Assembly (NCBI RefSeq): GCF_040448685.1
Contig: NZ_CP159290.1
Location: forward strand, 558,001 to 622,000
DNA from: Cellulosimicrobium sp. ES-005
Lineage (GTDB): Bacteria > Actinomycetota > Actinomycetes > Actinomycetales > Cellulomonadaceae
Direction: 5' to 3'
DNA length: 64,000 bases
Below the pieces are notes generated by a model. The model did not search any database and was not told where the DNA came from. It saw nothing but the letters and a program-made list of their open reading frames with translations. Positions 1 to 9,115 of this stretch are shown one piece after another (within the stretch, counting starts at the first letter, position 1; the number at the start of each line of letters is the position of its first letter). The position numbers and the translations under genes are program-made.

Positions 1-1
1 C

Positions 2-1144
2 GTCCGCGTGCTCGCCGTCCTGCGGTCCGCCGCCGTCGTGCTGGACGAGGAGGGCGAGGTCGTGCGGGCCAGCCCGCCGGCGTACGCGCTGGGCGTGGTG
101 CGCGGCGACGCGGTCGCGCACGCGGCGATCCGGGACATGATCGACGACGTGCGCCGGGACGGCGTGATCCGCGACGAGGAGCTCGAGCTCCCGCGCGGGC
201 CGGTCGGCCGGGGCACGGTCATGCTCCAGGTCCGCGTCGCCCAGGTGGGCCCCCAGCACATGCTCGTGCTCGCGGAGGACCGGACCGAGGCGCGGCGCGT
301 CGAGGCGATCCGGCGCGACTTCGTCGTGAACGTGTCCCACGAGCTGAAGACGCCGGTCGGGGCGCTGGCGCTGCTCGCCGAGACGGTGCAGGACGCGGCC
401 GACGACCCGGTGGCGGTGCGGCGGTTCTCCGCGCGCATGCAGTCGGAGGCGACGCGTCTGTCCGCGCTCGTGCAGGAGATCATCGAGCTCTCGCGGCTCC
501 AGGTCGCGGGCGCGCTCCAGGAGGTCACGGTCGTGCCGGTGCGGGGCGTCGTCGAGGAGGCGGTGGACCGCGCGCGCACGACGGCGCAGGGCAAGGGCAT
601 CACGCTCACGACCGGGGGAGAGCTCGACGCCGCGGTGTACGGCGACCACAACCTGCTCGTCACCGCGGTGCGCAACCTCCTCGACAACGCGGTCGCCTAC
701 TCGGGCGAGAACACGCGCGTGGGGGTCGGCGTCTCGCTCGCGGGCGACCTGGTCGAGATCGCGGTCGTGGACCAGGGCATCGGCATCTCTGCCGACGAGC
801 AGGCCCGCGTGTTCGAGCGGTTCTACCGCGTGGACCCCGCGCGCTCGCGCGACACCGGCGGGACGGGCCTCGGCCTGAGCATCGTCAAGCACGTCGCCGC
901 CGACCACGGCGGCGAGGTCACCATGTGGTCCGAGCCGGGACGCGGCTCCACCTTCACGCTCCGGATCCCCGCGGCGGACGTGCCGGTCGACCGGGCGGAC
1001 GCCGCGGCGTCGGGCACGACCCACGACGCTCCGGGGGACGAGGGCACGGCCGGGGCGGACCCCGGGACCGTGCAGCACGACGTGCGGTGGGCCGCGCAGG
1101 CCCCCGCACCCGACGACGTACAGAACAAGGAGGTAGGCGCGTGA
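2..1144 (+). CDS. senX3: Sensor histidine kinase SenX3 (5' end outside the window)
   Basis: Membrane sensor kinase that phosphorylates RegX3 when phosphate is scarce. Only the PAS-like and kinase parts are in the window; the reading frame is open to the left edge, so the usual N-terminal membrane segments lie upstream. The H-box FVVNVSHELKTP has the phospho-accepting His at about residue 111 of the visible protein. The N-box (NLLDNAV), G1 (VVDQGIGI), an FERFYRVD F-box and G2 (GTGLGLSIVKH) follow in order. The stop overlaps the regX3 start by 4 nt, as expected for a cognate pair, and pstSCAB lies directly downstream. PhoU, often nearby in actinobacteria, is not in the window. Confidence 0.93.
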   Translation, partial: VRVLAVLRSAAVVLDEEGEVVRASPPAYALGVVRGDAVAHAAIRDMIDDVRRDGVIRDEELELPRGPVGRGTVMLQVRVAQVGPQHMLVLAEDRTEARRVEAIRRDFVVNVSHELKTPVGALALLAETVQDAADDPVAVRRFSARMQSEATRLSALVQEIIELSRLQVAGALQEVTVVPVRGVVEEAVDRARTTAQGKGITLTTGGELDAAVYGDHNLLVTAVRNLLDNAVAYSGENTRVGVGVSLAGDLVEIAVVDQGIGISADEQARVFERFYRVDPARSRDTGGTGLGLSIVKHVAADHGGEVTMWSEPGRGSTFTLRIPAADVPVDRADAAASGTTHDAPGDEGTAGADPGTVQHDVRWAAQAPAPDDVQNKEVGA

Positions 1145-1845
1145 CGCGCATCCTGGTGGTGGAGGACGAGGAGTCGTACCGCGACCCGTTGACGTACCAG
1201 CTGCGGCGCGAGGGCTTCGACGTCGTCGAGGCGGCGACGGGCACCGAGGCGCTGGAGCGGTTCGACGCGGACGGGGCGGACCTGGTCCTGCTCGACCTCA
1301 TGCTCCCCGGGCTCAGTGGCACCGAGGTGTGCCGCGAGCTGCGGCAGCGCGGCGACGTGCCCGTCATCATGCTCACGGCGAAGGACTCGGAGATCGACAA
1401 GGTCGTGGGCCTCGAGCTGGGTGCGGACGACTACGTGACGAAGCCGTACTCGTTCCGCGAGCTGCTCGCGCGCGTGCGCGCCGTGCTGCGCCGCAAGGGC
1501 GGGGAGAACGGGGGCGAGGTCGTCGCGGAGAGCGCGCTGGAGGTGGGTCCGGTGCGCATGGACGTCGAGCGGCACACGGTGAGCGTCGACGGCCAGGTCG
1601 TGCCGTTCCCGCTCAAGGAGTTCGAGCTCCTGGAGCTGCTGCTGCGCAACGCGGGGCGCGTGCTCACGCGCGGGCAGCTCATCGACCGGGTCTGGGGCAC
1701 GGACTACGTGGGCGACACCAAGACGCTCGACGTCCACGTGAAGCGCATCCGGTCGAAGATCGAGCCCGAGCCGGCGAGCCCGCGCTACCTCCTCACGGTC
1801 CGCGGGCTCGGCTACAAGATCGCGGACGGCGTCGGCCAGTCCTGA
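1141..1845 (+). CDS. regX3: Phosphate-response regulator RegX3 (OmpR/PhoB family)
   Basis: 234-residue response regulator, full length for its family. The receiver domain (residues 1-118) has the acidic pair near residues 8-10, the phospho-acceptor Asp52 in LLDLMLPG and Lys101 in YVTKPYSF. A winged-helix DNA-binding domain (about 130-230) ends in the typical RGLGYKI motif. The GTG start is chosen because it overlaps the senX3 stop as GTGA and follows a good AAGGAGG site. It should bind the direct repeats seen upstream of pstS. A strong hairpin follows. Confidence 0.95.
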   Translation: MTRILVVEDEESYRDPLTYQLRREGFDVVEAATGTEALERFDADGADLVLLDLMLPGLSGTEVCRELRQRGDVPVIMLTAKDSEIDKVVGLELGADDYVTKPYSFRELLARVRAVLRRKGGENGGEVVAESALEVGPVRMDVERHTVSVDGQVVPFPLKEFELLELLLRNAGRVLTRGQLIDRVWGTDYVGDTKTLDVHVKRIRSKIEPEPASPRYLLTVRGLGYKIADGVGQS

Positions 1846-1880
1846 GGAACGACCGCCCGGCACGGGCGCACGGCCGGACC

Positions 1881-1923
1881 GACGGCCCCGGCACGTCCTC
1901 TCCAGGACCGTGCCGGGGCCGTC
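1881..1923 (+). terminator. Hairpin terminator after regX3
   Basis: Arms 1881-1895 and 1909-1923 are perfect 15-bp complements, and the stem continues inward (GTCCT/AGGAC) with one bulged base. No T-run follows, as is common in high-GC actinobacteria. It separates senX3-regX3 from the pstS promoter. Confidence 0.8.
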
Positions 1924-2030
1924 TCCGTGTCCGCCCCAGCGCCCGTCCGGCGCCCGTCCCCGTGCCGTGCCCGTGCCCGTGCGACGTCGGCCCACCCCGC
2001 CCGGCGGGTGGCACGGAAGGTCTGTGCACT

Positions 2031-2052
2031 GTTCATCCCTCGTTCACCCGCT
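2031..2052 (+). promoter_or_regulatory. PHO box upstream of pstS
   Basis: Two adjacent 11-bp units, GTTCATCCCTC (2031-2041) and GTTCACCCGCT (2042-2052), match the GTTCACC direct repeats that PhoP/RegX3-type regulators bind in actinobacteria. A TAGCGT hexamer at 2080-2085 is a plausible -10, which puts the box just upstream of the -35 region, where an activator would sit. Confidence 0.75.
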
Positions 2053-2144
2053 CTCGGGGAACGCGTCACCCGGCGCTCCTAGCGTCGGGCTCGTCACCGG
2101 CGCTCGCTGGTGCCACGAGACGCTTGAACAGGATGGAACGAAGA

Positions 2145-3284
2145 GTGAAGCTCAGCCGATTCTCCCGTGCTGGATCCGCCGTCGCGATCGGTGCGCTCGC
2201 GCTGACCCTCGCCGCCTGCGGGTCGGACGACCCCGTCGGCAGCGCCGACGGCGCCACCGACGGTTCCTCCGAGGGCTCGTCCGAGACCGCGAGCGACCTC
2301 AGCGGTGAGCTCAACGGTGCGGGCGCCAGCTCGCAGGAGTCCGCCATGGAGGCGTGGCGCGCCGGGTTCCAGAGCGCGAACCCCGACGTCACCGTGAACT
2401 ACGACCCGGTCGGGTCCGGCGGCGGCCGCACCCAGTTCCTCGAGGGCGGCGTCGCGTTCGCCGGCTCGGACGCGGTGCTCAAGGAGGAGGAGATCACGCA
2501 GTCGCAGGCCGTGTGCGGCCCCGACGGCGCGATCGACCTCCCGGTCTACGTCAGCCCGATCGCCATCATCTACAACCTGCCGGACGTCGCGGAGCTCAAC
2601 CTCGCGCCGGCCACGATCGCGGGCATCTTCAACGGCACCATCACGCAGTGGAACGCGCCGGAGATCGCCGCCGACAACCCCGACGCGACGCTCCCGGACC
2701 TCGCGATCACCCCGGTCCACCGCTCCGACGAGTCGGGCACGACCGAGAACTTCACCGAGTACCTCGCCGCGACGGCAGGCGACGCGTGGGGCCACGAGCC
2801 GAGCGGCGACTGGCCGACGCAGGGTGGCGAGTCCGCGCAGGGCACCTCGGGCGTCGTGCAGACCGTCCAGGGCGGCGAGGGCACGATCGGCTACGCCGAC
2901 GCGTCGAAGGCCGGCGACCTCGGGACCGCGAAGATCAAGGTCGGCGAGGAGTGGGTCGCGTACTCGCCCGAGGCCGCGGCCAAGGTCGTCGACGCGTCGC
3001 CGCGCGTCGAGGGCCGCCACGACCACGACATCGCCGTCGAGCTGGACCGCACGACGACCGAGGCCGGTGCGTACCCGCTCGTGCTCGTCTCGTACGCGGT
3101 CGCGTGCCTGAACTACGAGGACGAGGCGACGGGCAACCTCGTCAAGGCGTTCCTCACCTACATCTCGAGCGAGGAGGGCCAGTCGGCCTCCGCGTCGGCC
3201 GCGGGCAACGCGCCGATCTCGGAGGACCTGCGCACGGACGTCCACGCGGCGATCGAGGCCATCACGGTCGGCGCCGCCGGCTGA
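2145..3284 (+). CDS. pstS: Phosphate-binding lipoprotein PstS
   Basis: Extracellular phosphate-binding protein that feeds PstCA. The 379-residue product starts with a basic n-region and a hydrophobic stretch ending in the lipobox LAAC (Cys25), followed by an acidic Ser/Gly-rich linker. Family signatures include GAGASSQ near the mature N-terminus, a YDPVGSGGG phosphate-loop segment and the HRSDESGTTENF segment. GTG 2145 gives the usual MKLSRF start; an in-frame ATG at 2133 is possible. The PHO box upstream predicts induction by phosphate starvation, and a hairpin after the gene probably raises its yield relative to pstCAB. Confidence 0.93.
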   Translation: MKLSRFSRAGSAVAIGALALTLAACGSDDPVGSADGATDGSSEGSSETASDLSGELNGAGASSQESAMEAWRAGFQSANPDVTVNYDPVGSGGGRTQFLEGGVAFAGSDAVLKEEEITQSQAVCGPDGAIDLPVYVSPIAIIYNLPDVAELNLAPATIAGIFNGTITQWNAPEIAADNPDATLPDLAITPVHRSDESGTTENFTEYLAATAGDAWGHEPSGDWPTQGGESAQGTSGVVQTVQGGEGTIGYADASKAGDLGTAKIKVGEEWVAYSPEAAAKVVDASPRVEGRHDHDIAVELDRTTTEAGAYPLVLVSYAVACLNYEDEATGNLVKAFLTYISSEEGQSASASAAGNAPISEDLRTDVHAAIEAITVGAAG

Positions 3285-3301
3285 CGACCGCCGGGAACCA
3301 G

Positions 3302-3333
3302 GGGGCGGCGGGGCCTACGAGCCCCGCCGCCCC
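3302..3333 (+). terminator. GC-rich hairpin between pstS and pstC
   Basis: A perfect 13-bp stem (3302-3314 with 3321-3333) encloses a 6-nt loop. Its place inside the pst operon fits partial termination or 3'-end protection, which would keep the binding protein in excess over the permease. Confidence 0.65.
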
Positions 3334-3397
3334 TGACCCGCGAGATCGCCCGCGACCCAGACCTCACGCAGCAGGACCGCATGCACCGGGAGCACGA

Positions 3398-4411
3398 GTG
3401 ACCACCACAGCCCCACCCACGACGCCGGGCGCCACGCCGGGCCCGACGCCTCGCGCGGGAGCCCCGCGCCGCCGGGCCCGGAACACCGACCGCGGCGTCA
3501 ACCGCGCGTTCCGCTGGACCGCGACGGGCGCCGGAGGGCTCATCCTCGCCGTCCTCGCCGCGGTCGCGATCTTCCTCGTGCTCCGCGCGTGGCCCGCGCT
3601 CACCGCGGGCGGGGACGTCCTCGGCGAGGAGGTGTCCTGGTTCCCGGAGGGTGCCTCGCTGCTGTCGTTCGTCGGTCCGCTGATCTTCGGCACGCTCCTC
3701 GCGGCCGCGCTGTCGCTCCTCCTCGCGACGCCGGTCGCGATGGGCATCGCGCTCTTCATCTCGCACTACGCGCCGCGCCGGCTCGCGTCGACCCTCGGGT
3801 ACGTCGTCGACCTCCTCGCGGCGATCCCCAGCGTCGTCTACGGCCTGTGGGGCTCGCTCGTGCTCCCGCCGATCGTCGTCCCGGTGTGGTCGTGGCTCGC
3901 CGACACGTTCGGGTGGTTCCCGCTCTTCGCCGGCCCGGCCTCGCCGACCGGCCGCGTCCTGCTCACCGTCGCGCTCGTGCTCGCGGTGATGATCCTGCCG
4001 ATCATCACCGCGGTGAGCCGCGAGGTGTTCCTCCAGACGCCGAAGCTCCACGAGGAGGCGGCGCTCGCGCTCGGCGCGACGCGCTGGGAGATGATCCGCA
4101 CGGCGGTCATCCCGTTCGGGCGGTCGGGCGTCATCTCCGCCGCGATGCTCGGCCTCGGCCGCGCGCTCGGCGAGACGATGGCGGTGCTGATGATCCTCTC
4201 GCCCGGGCTCCTCTACTCGTTCAAGATCCTGCAGGCCGGGCAGCAGCAGACGATCGCTGCGAACATCGCGGCCGACTTCCCCGAGGCCAACCCCCTCGGG
4301 GTGAGCACCCTCATCGCGACGGGCCTCGCGCTGTTCCTCATCACCCTGCTCGTCAACATGGGCGCCCGCGCGATCGTCGCGCGGCGCAAGGACTTCTCGG
4401 GAGCCAACTGA
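3398..4411 (+). CDS. pstC: Phosphate ABC transporter permease PstC
   Basis: Inner-membrane permease subunit, 337 residues. After a Pro/Arg-rich cytoplasmic tail come about six hydrophobic segments, and the cytoplasmic EAA-type loop reads EEAALALGATRWEM, where the PstB ATPase docks. The GTG start follows GGGAGCACGA. The stop shares one base with the pstA start, so the two subunits are translationally coupled. Confidence 0.93.
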   Translation: MTTTAPPTTPGATPGPTPRAGAPRRRARNTDRGVNRAFRWTATGAGGLILAVLAAVAIFLVLRAWPALTAGGDVLGEEVSWFPEGASLLSFVGPLIFGTLLAAALSLLLATPVAMGIALFISHYAPRRLASTLGYVVDLLAAIPSVVYGLWGSLVLPPIVVPVWSWLADTFGWFPLFAGPASPTGRVLLTVALVLAVMILPIITAVSREVFLQTPKLHEEAALALGATRWEMIRTAVIPFGRSGVISAAMLGLGRALGETMAVLMILSPGLLYSFKILQAGQQQTIAANIAADFPEANPLGVSTLIATGLALFLITLLVNMGARAIVARRKDFSGAN

Positions 4412-5394
4412 TGAGCGCCCTCAGCACCAGCCCCGCGCGCGGGGCCTCCGCCCCCGACCCGGAGCGCACCGCGTCCGTCCGCGCGCTCCTGCGCGGCGCG
4501 GACGCCGGCCGCCGTCGCAAGGACCGCACGATGACGGTCCTCATGTGGAGCGCGTTCGCCCTCGCGATGGTGCCGCTCGTGTCCGTCGCGTGGACCGTCG
4601 TCGTGCACGGCATGGAGCGGTTCGACGCCTACTTCCTCACGCACTCCATGCGCGGGGTGTTCGGGGGCATGGACGCGGGCGGCATCTACCACGCGGTCCT
4701 CGGCACGCTGCTCATCACGCTCGGCGCCGCGGTGATCTCGGTCCCCATCGGCCTGCTCGCGGCGATCTACCTCGTCGAGTACGGCCGCGGCCCGCTGGCC
4801 CGTGCGGTGACGTTCTTCGTCGACGTCATGACGGGCATCCCGTCGATCGTCGCCGGTCTCTTCGCCTACGCGCTCTTCGCCGTGGTCTTCGGTCCGGGGG
4901 TGCGCATGGGCATCGTCGGCTCCGTCGCGCTGTCCGTGCTCATGATCCCCGTCGTCGTGCGCTCGTGCGAGGAGATGCTCCGGCTCGTGCCCAACGAGCT
5001 GCGCGAGGCAGCCTACGCGCTCGGCGTGCCCAAGTGGCTCACCGTCGTGCGGGTCGTGCTGCGCACGTCGATCGCGGGCATCACGACCGGCGTCATGCTC
5101 GCCGTCGCGCGCGTCATCGGCGAGACCGCGCCGCTGCTCATCACCGTCGGCGTCGTCGACTCCATCAACGGCAACCTCTTCGAGGGCCGCATGATGACGC
5201 TGCCCGTGTACGTGTACCGGCAGTACAGCCAGGGCCTGGTGCCCTGCAGCAACGTCACCGACGTCGTGTGCATCCCCGACATCAACTACGACCGGGCCTG
5301 GGCGGCCGCCCTGACGCTGATCCTCATCGTCATGCTGCTCAACCTCGTCGGGCGACTCGTCACCCGCTGGTTCGCCCCCAAGACCCTCCGCTAG
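4411..5394 (+). CDS. pstA: Phosphate ABC transporter permease PstA
   Basis: Second permease subunit, 327 residues, pairing with PstC to form the phosphate channel. It has a charged N-terminal tail of about 45 residues, about six membrane segments and the EAA-type loop REAAYALGVPKWLT. Two cysteines in the loop before the last membrane segment (residues near 276 and 284) may sit outside the cell. It overlaps pstC by one base and is followed after 15 nt by pstB. Confidence 0.93.
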   Translation: MSALSTSPARGASAPDPERTASVRALLRGADAGRRRKDRTMTVLMWSAFALAMVPLVSVAWTVVVHGMERFDAYFLTHSMRGVFGGMDAGGIYHAVLGTLLITLGAAVISVPIGLLAAIYLVEYGRGPLARAVTFFVDVMTGIPSIVAGLFAYALFAVVFGPGVRMGIVGSVALSVLMIPVVVRSCEEMLRLVPNELREAAYALGVPKWLTVVRVVLRTSIAGITTGVMLAVARVIGETAPLLITVGVVDSINGNLFEGRMMTLPVYVYRQYSQGLVPCSNVTDVVCIPDINYDRAWAAALTLILIVMLLNLVGRLVTRWFAPKTLR

Positions 5395-5409
5395 AACAGG
5401 ACAGCTCCG

Positions 5410-6189
5410 ATGGCACAGCGCATCGACGTCAAGGACCTCAACATCTACTACGGCGACTTCCTCGCCGTGCAGGACGTCGGCATGACGATCGACCCCAAGT
5501 CCGTGACCGCCTTCATCGGCCCGTCCGGGTGCGGCAAGTCGACGTTCCTGCGGACCCTCAACCGCATGCACGAGGTCATCCCCGGTGCGCGCGTCGAGGG
5601 CACGGTCGCCATGGAGGGCGTGGACCTCTACGGGGACGACGTCGACCCGGTCGCCGTGCGTCGCCAGGTCGGCATGGTCTTCCAGCGGCCGAACCCGTTC
5701 CCCACGATGTCCATCAAGGAGAACGTGCTCGCGGGGGTGAAGCTCAACAACAAGCGCATCTCGAAGTCCGACGCCGAGGACCTCGTCGAGTCGTCGCTGC
5801 GTGGCGCGAACCTGTGGAACGAGGTGAAGGACCGCCTCGACCGTCCGGGCTCGGGCCTGTCCGGCGGCCAGCAGCAGCGCCTGTGCATCGCGCGCGCCAT
5901 CGCCGTCAAGCCCCAGGTGCTCCTCATGGACGAGCCGTGCTCGGCGCTCGACCCGATCTCCACGCTCGCGATCGAGGACCTCATCGCCGAGCTCAAGGAC
6001 GAGTACACGATCGTCATCGTCACGCACAACATGCAGCAGGCGGCGCGCGTGAGCGACCGCACGGCGTTCTTCAACATCGCGGGCACCGGCAAGCCGGGGC
6101 GCCTCATCGAGATGGACGACACCGCGACGATGTTCTCCTCGCCCACCCAGCAGGCCACCGAGGACTACATCTCCGGCCGCTTCGGGTGA
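5410..6189 (+). CDS. pstB: Phosphate ABC transporter ATPase PstB
   Basis: ATP-binding subunit that powers PstCA; 259 residues, the normal length. Walker A is GPSGCGKST (residues 37-45), the Q-loop region reads [11 protein letters not shown] as is typical of PstB, the ABC signature LSGGQQQR lies near residue 150, and Walker B is [12 protein letters not shown] near 173, followed by the switch His in VTHNMQQA. It is the last gene of the pst operon and ends before a very long hairpin. Confidence 0.95.
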   Translation: MAQRIDVKDLNIYYGDFLAVQDVGMTIDPKSVTAFIGPSGCGKSTFLRTLNRMHEVIPGARVEGTVAMEGVDLYGDDVDPVAVRRQVGMVFQRPNPFPTMSIKENVLAGVKLNNKRISKSDAEDLVESSLRGANLWNEVKDRLDRPGSGLSGGQQQRLCIARAIAVKPQVLLMDEPCSALDPISTLAIEDLIAELKDEYTIVIVTHNMQQAARVSDRTAFFNIAGTGKPGRLIEMDDTATMFSSPTQQATEDYISGRFG

Positions 6190-6242
6190 CCTGAGCCGCA
6201 CCGGGCCCAGCAGACGCGGTCTGCGCGGACTGCCCGGCCGGA

Positions 6243-6293
6243 CCACGCACGACGGCGCCCCTCCCGGACCGGGAGGGGCGCCGTCGTGCGTGG
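6243..6293. terminator. Bidirectional terminator between pstB and a convergent gene
   Basis: Arms 6243-6265 and 6271-6293 form a perfect 23-bp stem around a 5-nt loop, one of the longest perfect hairpins in the window. It serves pstB from the left and the minus-strand lipoprotein gene ending at 6301 from the right. Confidence 0.85.
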
Positions 6294-6300
6294 GCGGGGG

Positions 6301-6828
6301 TCAGGACGCCGAGCCCTGGAGCGACCCCGTGACGTCGGTGCCGTCGGTGTCGATGACGCACTGGACCACGCGGTCGTCGACCGTGTTCCAGCCCTCCTCG
6401 CGCGGCGTGAAGGGCCAGAAGTAGTAGGCGGACTCGTCGTAGGACAGGCCGACGAACGCCTCGAACTCGCCGAGGCAGAAGTCCTCGGCGCTCGCCTGGA
6501 CGGCCTCGTCGCCGGGGTAGTCCCCCTCGGGGAGCTCGGTCTCGGCGTAGACCTCGGCGTCGTGCGGCTCGGAGCACGGGACGACGGGCACGGACTCGAC
6601 GTTCTCGCCGTCGGGCAGCTTCGACGTCACGATGCAGTCGCCGACCTGGATCGAGAAGACGTCGGCGTCCGACGCCTCGGTCACCTCGCCGCCGGGCTCG
6701 TCGCGCTGGGCCTCGGACGGCCCGGTGAGCTCGTCGAGGATCGCGCCGCAGCCCGAGGCGGTCAGGGCGAGCGCGACGGCGCTCACGACGAGGAGGAGCG
6801 GCCGACGGGTGGTGCGGGACAGGGTCAC
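6301..6828 (-). CDS. Septum-formation-family lipoprotein
   Basis: 175-residue predicted lipoprotein with a signal peptide ending in ASGC. The mature part has the layout of the actinobacterial Septum_form domain: a VGDCIV segment, a VVPCSEPHDAEVYAE segment and paired cysteines further on (EDFC, VQCV). The molecular role of this family is not well defined. It is convergent with pstB across a shared terminator and is probably transcribed alone. Confidence 0.75.
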   Translation of the reverse strand: MTLSRTTRRPLLLVVSAVALALTASGCGAILDELTGPSEAQRDEPGGEVTEASDADVFSIQVGDCIVTSKLPDGENVESVPVVPCSEPHDAEVYAETELPEGDYPGDEAVQASAEDFCLGEFEAFVGLSYDESAYYFWPFTPREEGWNTVDDRVVQCVIDTDGTDVTGSLQGSAS

Positions 6829-6936
6829 CTGGATTCCTTCGTGGACGTGCCCCGACCACGACGGTCAGGGCGGCACGCGAAGGCTAGCGCCCACCGGTGA
6901 CACGGCCCGAGCCCATTTCCGGCCCGGGCCGGCACG

Positions 6937-7443
6937 TCACGGCAGCAGGTGCGCGTACTCCTCGAGGGTGCCGTCGAGGACGGGCAGCGACATGCCCTGC
7001 TCCTCGCCCGAGGTCACGCTGACCGTCACGGGCAGCACGCCGCCCGGGGCCGCGTCGACGCGGCCGATCTGCGCGTCGAACCCGTCCTCGGTCCCGAGGT
7101 AGACGGTCTCCCCGGCGGCGACGGGGATGGTCACCGGGTCGCCGCCCTCCGGCGTCACGTCGAACTCCACGTCCTCGGTCGAGTCGTTGGCGAACGCCCC
7201 GACGAGCGCGCCGGCCTCGCCGTCGGCGGCGCTCACGACGAGGAGGTTGAGGCCGCGCAGGTCGTCGGTGAGGTCGACGCGCAGGCCGTCCGACGGCGAG
7301 TAGGGGCGGTTCGTCTCGATGGGGGAGCACGCGGAGGCGACGGCCACGCTCGCGACCACGAGGGGGACGGCCCAGTAGCGCGCGCGGCCGGTCGCTCGGG
7401 ACGCCGCACGGGTCGCTGCTCGGGGGGTCGGGATGCGGGTCAC
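6937..7443 (-). CDS. Predicted lipoprotein of unknown function divergent from carD
   Basis: 168-residue protein with an Arg-rich n-region, a hydrophobic stretch and the lipobox ASAC. The mature part is a mostly beta-type domain (LRGLNLLVVSAADGEAG, then FDVTPEGGDPV). I recognise it as a conserved actinobacterial lipoprotein next to carD but know no function. The start is the GTG at 7443 because GGAG lies 5 nt upstream; another GTG lies two codons earlier. Confidence 0.65.
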   Translation of the reverse strand: MTRIPTPRAATRAASRATGRARYWAVPLVVASVAVASACSPIETNRPYSPSDGLRVDLTDDLRGLNLLVVSAADGEAGALVGAFANDSTEDVEFDVTPEGGDPVTIPVAAGETVYLGTEDGFDAQIGRVDAAPGGVLPVTVSVTSGEEQGMSLPVLDGTLEEYAHLLP

Positions 7444-7756
7444 GTGCACTCCAGGGCTGCGAGAGGGGGGACTGGATTCCGCGCCCAGCCTAGTGCGTCG
7501 GGCGAGGCGGGGCGGCCGGAACCGGCTCTCCGGGAGCGTGGCGTGAGCGGCGTCACGCGGGGTCGCGCGCCCGCGTGGCGCGCGTGACGGCGGTCGGCGG
7601 GGCCCTGTGGCCCGCTCGGCGAGGTTCGTGAGGCGCGCTGACACGGCGCTGACCTGCGAAGACGCTGCTCCGGGGCGCTTGTCAAGGGGCTCAGGGGCTC
7701 GGATTTCCGGCCTTCCGCGTGGTAAGGTGGACCACCGCGAAAGGGGACATCTGCAG
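7444..7756. other. 313-bp divergent intergenic region upstream of carD
   Basis: No gene is supported here. It holds the promoters of two divergent genes. A TAAGGT hexamer at 7723-7728, about 29 nt before the carD ATG, is a possible -10 for carD, and the ribosome site GAAAGGGG lies at 7740-7747. No convincing -35 is visible. Confidence 0.5.
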
Positions 7757-8239
7757 ATGACGTTCACAGTAGGCGAGACCGTTGTCTACCCGCACCACGG
7801 AGCCGCACTGATCGAGGAGATCAAGACGCGCACCATCCGCGGAGAGGACAAGATCTACCTCAAGCTCAAGGTCGCGCAGGGCGACCTGACCATCGAAGTC
7901 CCAGCCGAGAACGTCGACCTCGTCGGCGTGCGTGACGTCGTCGGCCAGGAGGGTCTCGACCGCGTTTTCGAGGTGCTGCGTGCACCCTACACCGAGGAGC
8001 CGACCAACTGGTCGCGTCGGTACAAGGCGAACCTCGAGAAGCTGGCGTCGGGCGACGTGATCAAGGTGGCGGAGGTCGTGCGCGACCTGTCGCGCCGGGA
8101 CGCCGACCGCGGCCTCTCGGCCGGCGAGAAGCGCATGCTCTCGAAGGCCCGGCAGATCCTCGTCTCGGAGCTCGCGCTGGCCGAGCACACCGAGGAGGAG
8201 AAGGCCGAGGCCATCCTCGACGAGGTGCTGGCCTCCTGA
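7757..8239 (+). CDS. carD: CarD-family RNA polymerase-binding transcription regulator
   Basis: 160-residue essential-type actinobacterial regulator that binds the RNA polymerase beta subunit and stabilises open complexes, notably at rRNA promoters. The N-terminal RID/Tudor-like domain starts [15 protein letters not shown], and the C-terminal helical DNA-binding part contains the [12 protein letters not shown] segment (Trp near residue 85) and the [18 protein letters not shown] helix. The ATG is preceded by AAAGGGG. The ispD-ispF neighbours follow the common actinobacterial order. Confidence 0.95.
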   Translation: MTFTVGETVVYPHHGAALIEEIKTRTIRGEDKIYLKLKVAQGDLTIEVPAENVDLVGVRDVVGQEGLDRVFEVLRAPYTEEPTNWSRRYKANLEKLASGDVIKVAEVVRDLSRRDADRGLSAGEKRMLSKARQILVSELALAEHTEEEKAEAILDEVLAS

Positions 8240-8272
8240 CGTCCCGGGCCTCGGCCCGAGCGACAGACCACC

Positions 8273-8308
8273 GGGGAGGGCGCCGTCCGTGCGGACGGCG
8301 CCCTCCCC
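8273..8308 (+). terminator. Terminator after carD
   Basis: 17-bp perfect complementary arms (8273-8289 and 8292-8308) nearly abut, so the hairpin loop must include the last base pairs. It lies between carD and the separate ispD promoter. Confidence 0.75.
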
Positions 8309-8335
8309 GTCGTCGTGCCCGGGTAGCGTGTGCCC

Positions 8336-9115
8336 GTGCCGACTCTTGCCGTCCTCACCGCCGCGGGCTCCGGGACCCGTCTCGGGCTCGACCTGCCCAA
8401 GGCCCTCGTCGAGCTCGACGGCCTGCCCCTGGTCGTCCAGGCGGCGCGCCGGCTGTGCGCGTCCGGGGCGGTCGACACGATCGTGGTCACGGCACCACCC
8501 GGCCTGCGGGAGCACGTCGCGGCGCTGCTCCGCGACGACCCGGCGGTCGACCGGCCCGTGCGGGTCGTCGACGGCGCGGGCACCCGCCAGGCCTCCGTCG
8601 CCGCGGGCCTGCGCGCGGGCCTGGACGCCGACGCGCCCGACGCCGGGACCGGGGGGCGCTCGGCCCCCGCGCAGCCCGCGGTCGACGTCGTGCTCGTCCA
8701 CGACGCGGCGCGACCGCTCGCGCCGCCCGCCCTCGTCCGCCGCGTCGTCGAGGCCGTGCGGGCGGGCCACGGCGCCGTCGTCCCGGGGCTGCCGGTCACG
8801 GACACGATCAAGCGCGTGACGGCCGCACGGGCGGGCGACCCGTCCCGCGCGGAACCCGTCGCCGAGACCGTGGACCGGGCGGCCCTGCGCGCGGTGCAGA
8901 CCCCGCAGGGGTTCGACCGGGCGCTCCTGGTCCGGGCGCACGAGGCCGCGACCCACCGGGCGGACGACGAGCGGTCCGCCGCGACCGACGACGCCGGACT
9001 CGTCGAGGCGCTCGGGCTCCCCGTCCACGTCGTGCCCGGAGACGCCGCCGCCGCCAAGATCACCACCGCCCACGACCTGCGCGTCGCCGCGCTGACCCTC
9101 CGGGAGGACCGATGA
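8336..9115 (+). CDS. ispD: 2-C-methyl-D-erythritol 4-phosphate cytidylyltransferase
   Basis: Third step of the MEP isoprenoid pathway: couples MEP to CTP. The N-terminal nucleotide-binding signature AAGSGTRLG is followed by [10 protein letters not shown], and the [11 protein letters not shown] and [11 protein letters not shown] motifs of IspD are present. 259 residues, slightly long because of an Ala/Gly/Pro-rich insertion near residue 105. GTG 8336 is chosen because TAGCGT at 8324-8329 looks like a -10 six bases before it (leaderless); GTG 8330 is in frame. It overlaps ispF by 4 nt. Confidence 0.92.
   Translation: MPTLAVLTAAGSGTRLGLDLPKALVELDGLPLVVQAARRLCASGAVDTIVVTAPPGLREHVAALLRDDPAVDRPVRVVDGAGTRQASVAAGLRAGLDADAPDAGTGGRSAPAQPAVDVVLVHDAARPLAPPALVRRVVEAVRAGHGAVVPGLPVTDTIKRVTAARAGDPSRAEPVAETVDRAALRAVQTPQGFDRALLVRAHEAATHRADDERSAATDDAGLVEALGLPVHVVPGDAAAAKITTAHDLRVAALTLREDR

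Noticed and set aside
7679-7684. TTGTCA as -35 of carD
   Set aside because: It is about 38 bp from the only plausible -10 (TAAGGT at 7723), too far for a promoter.
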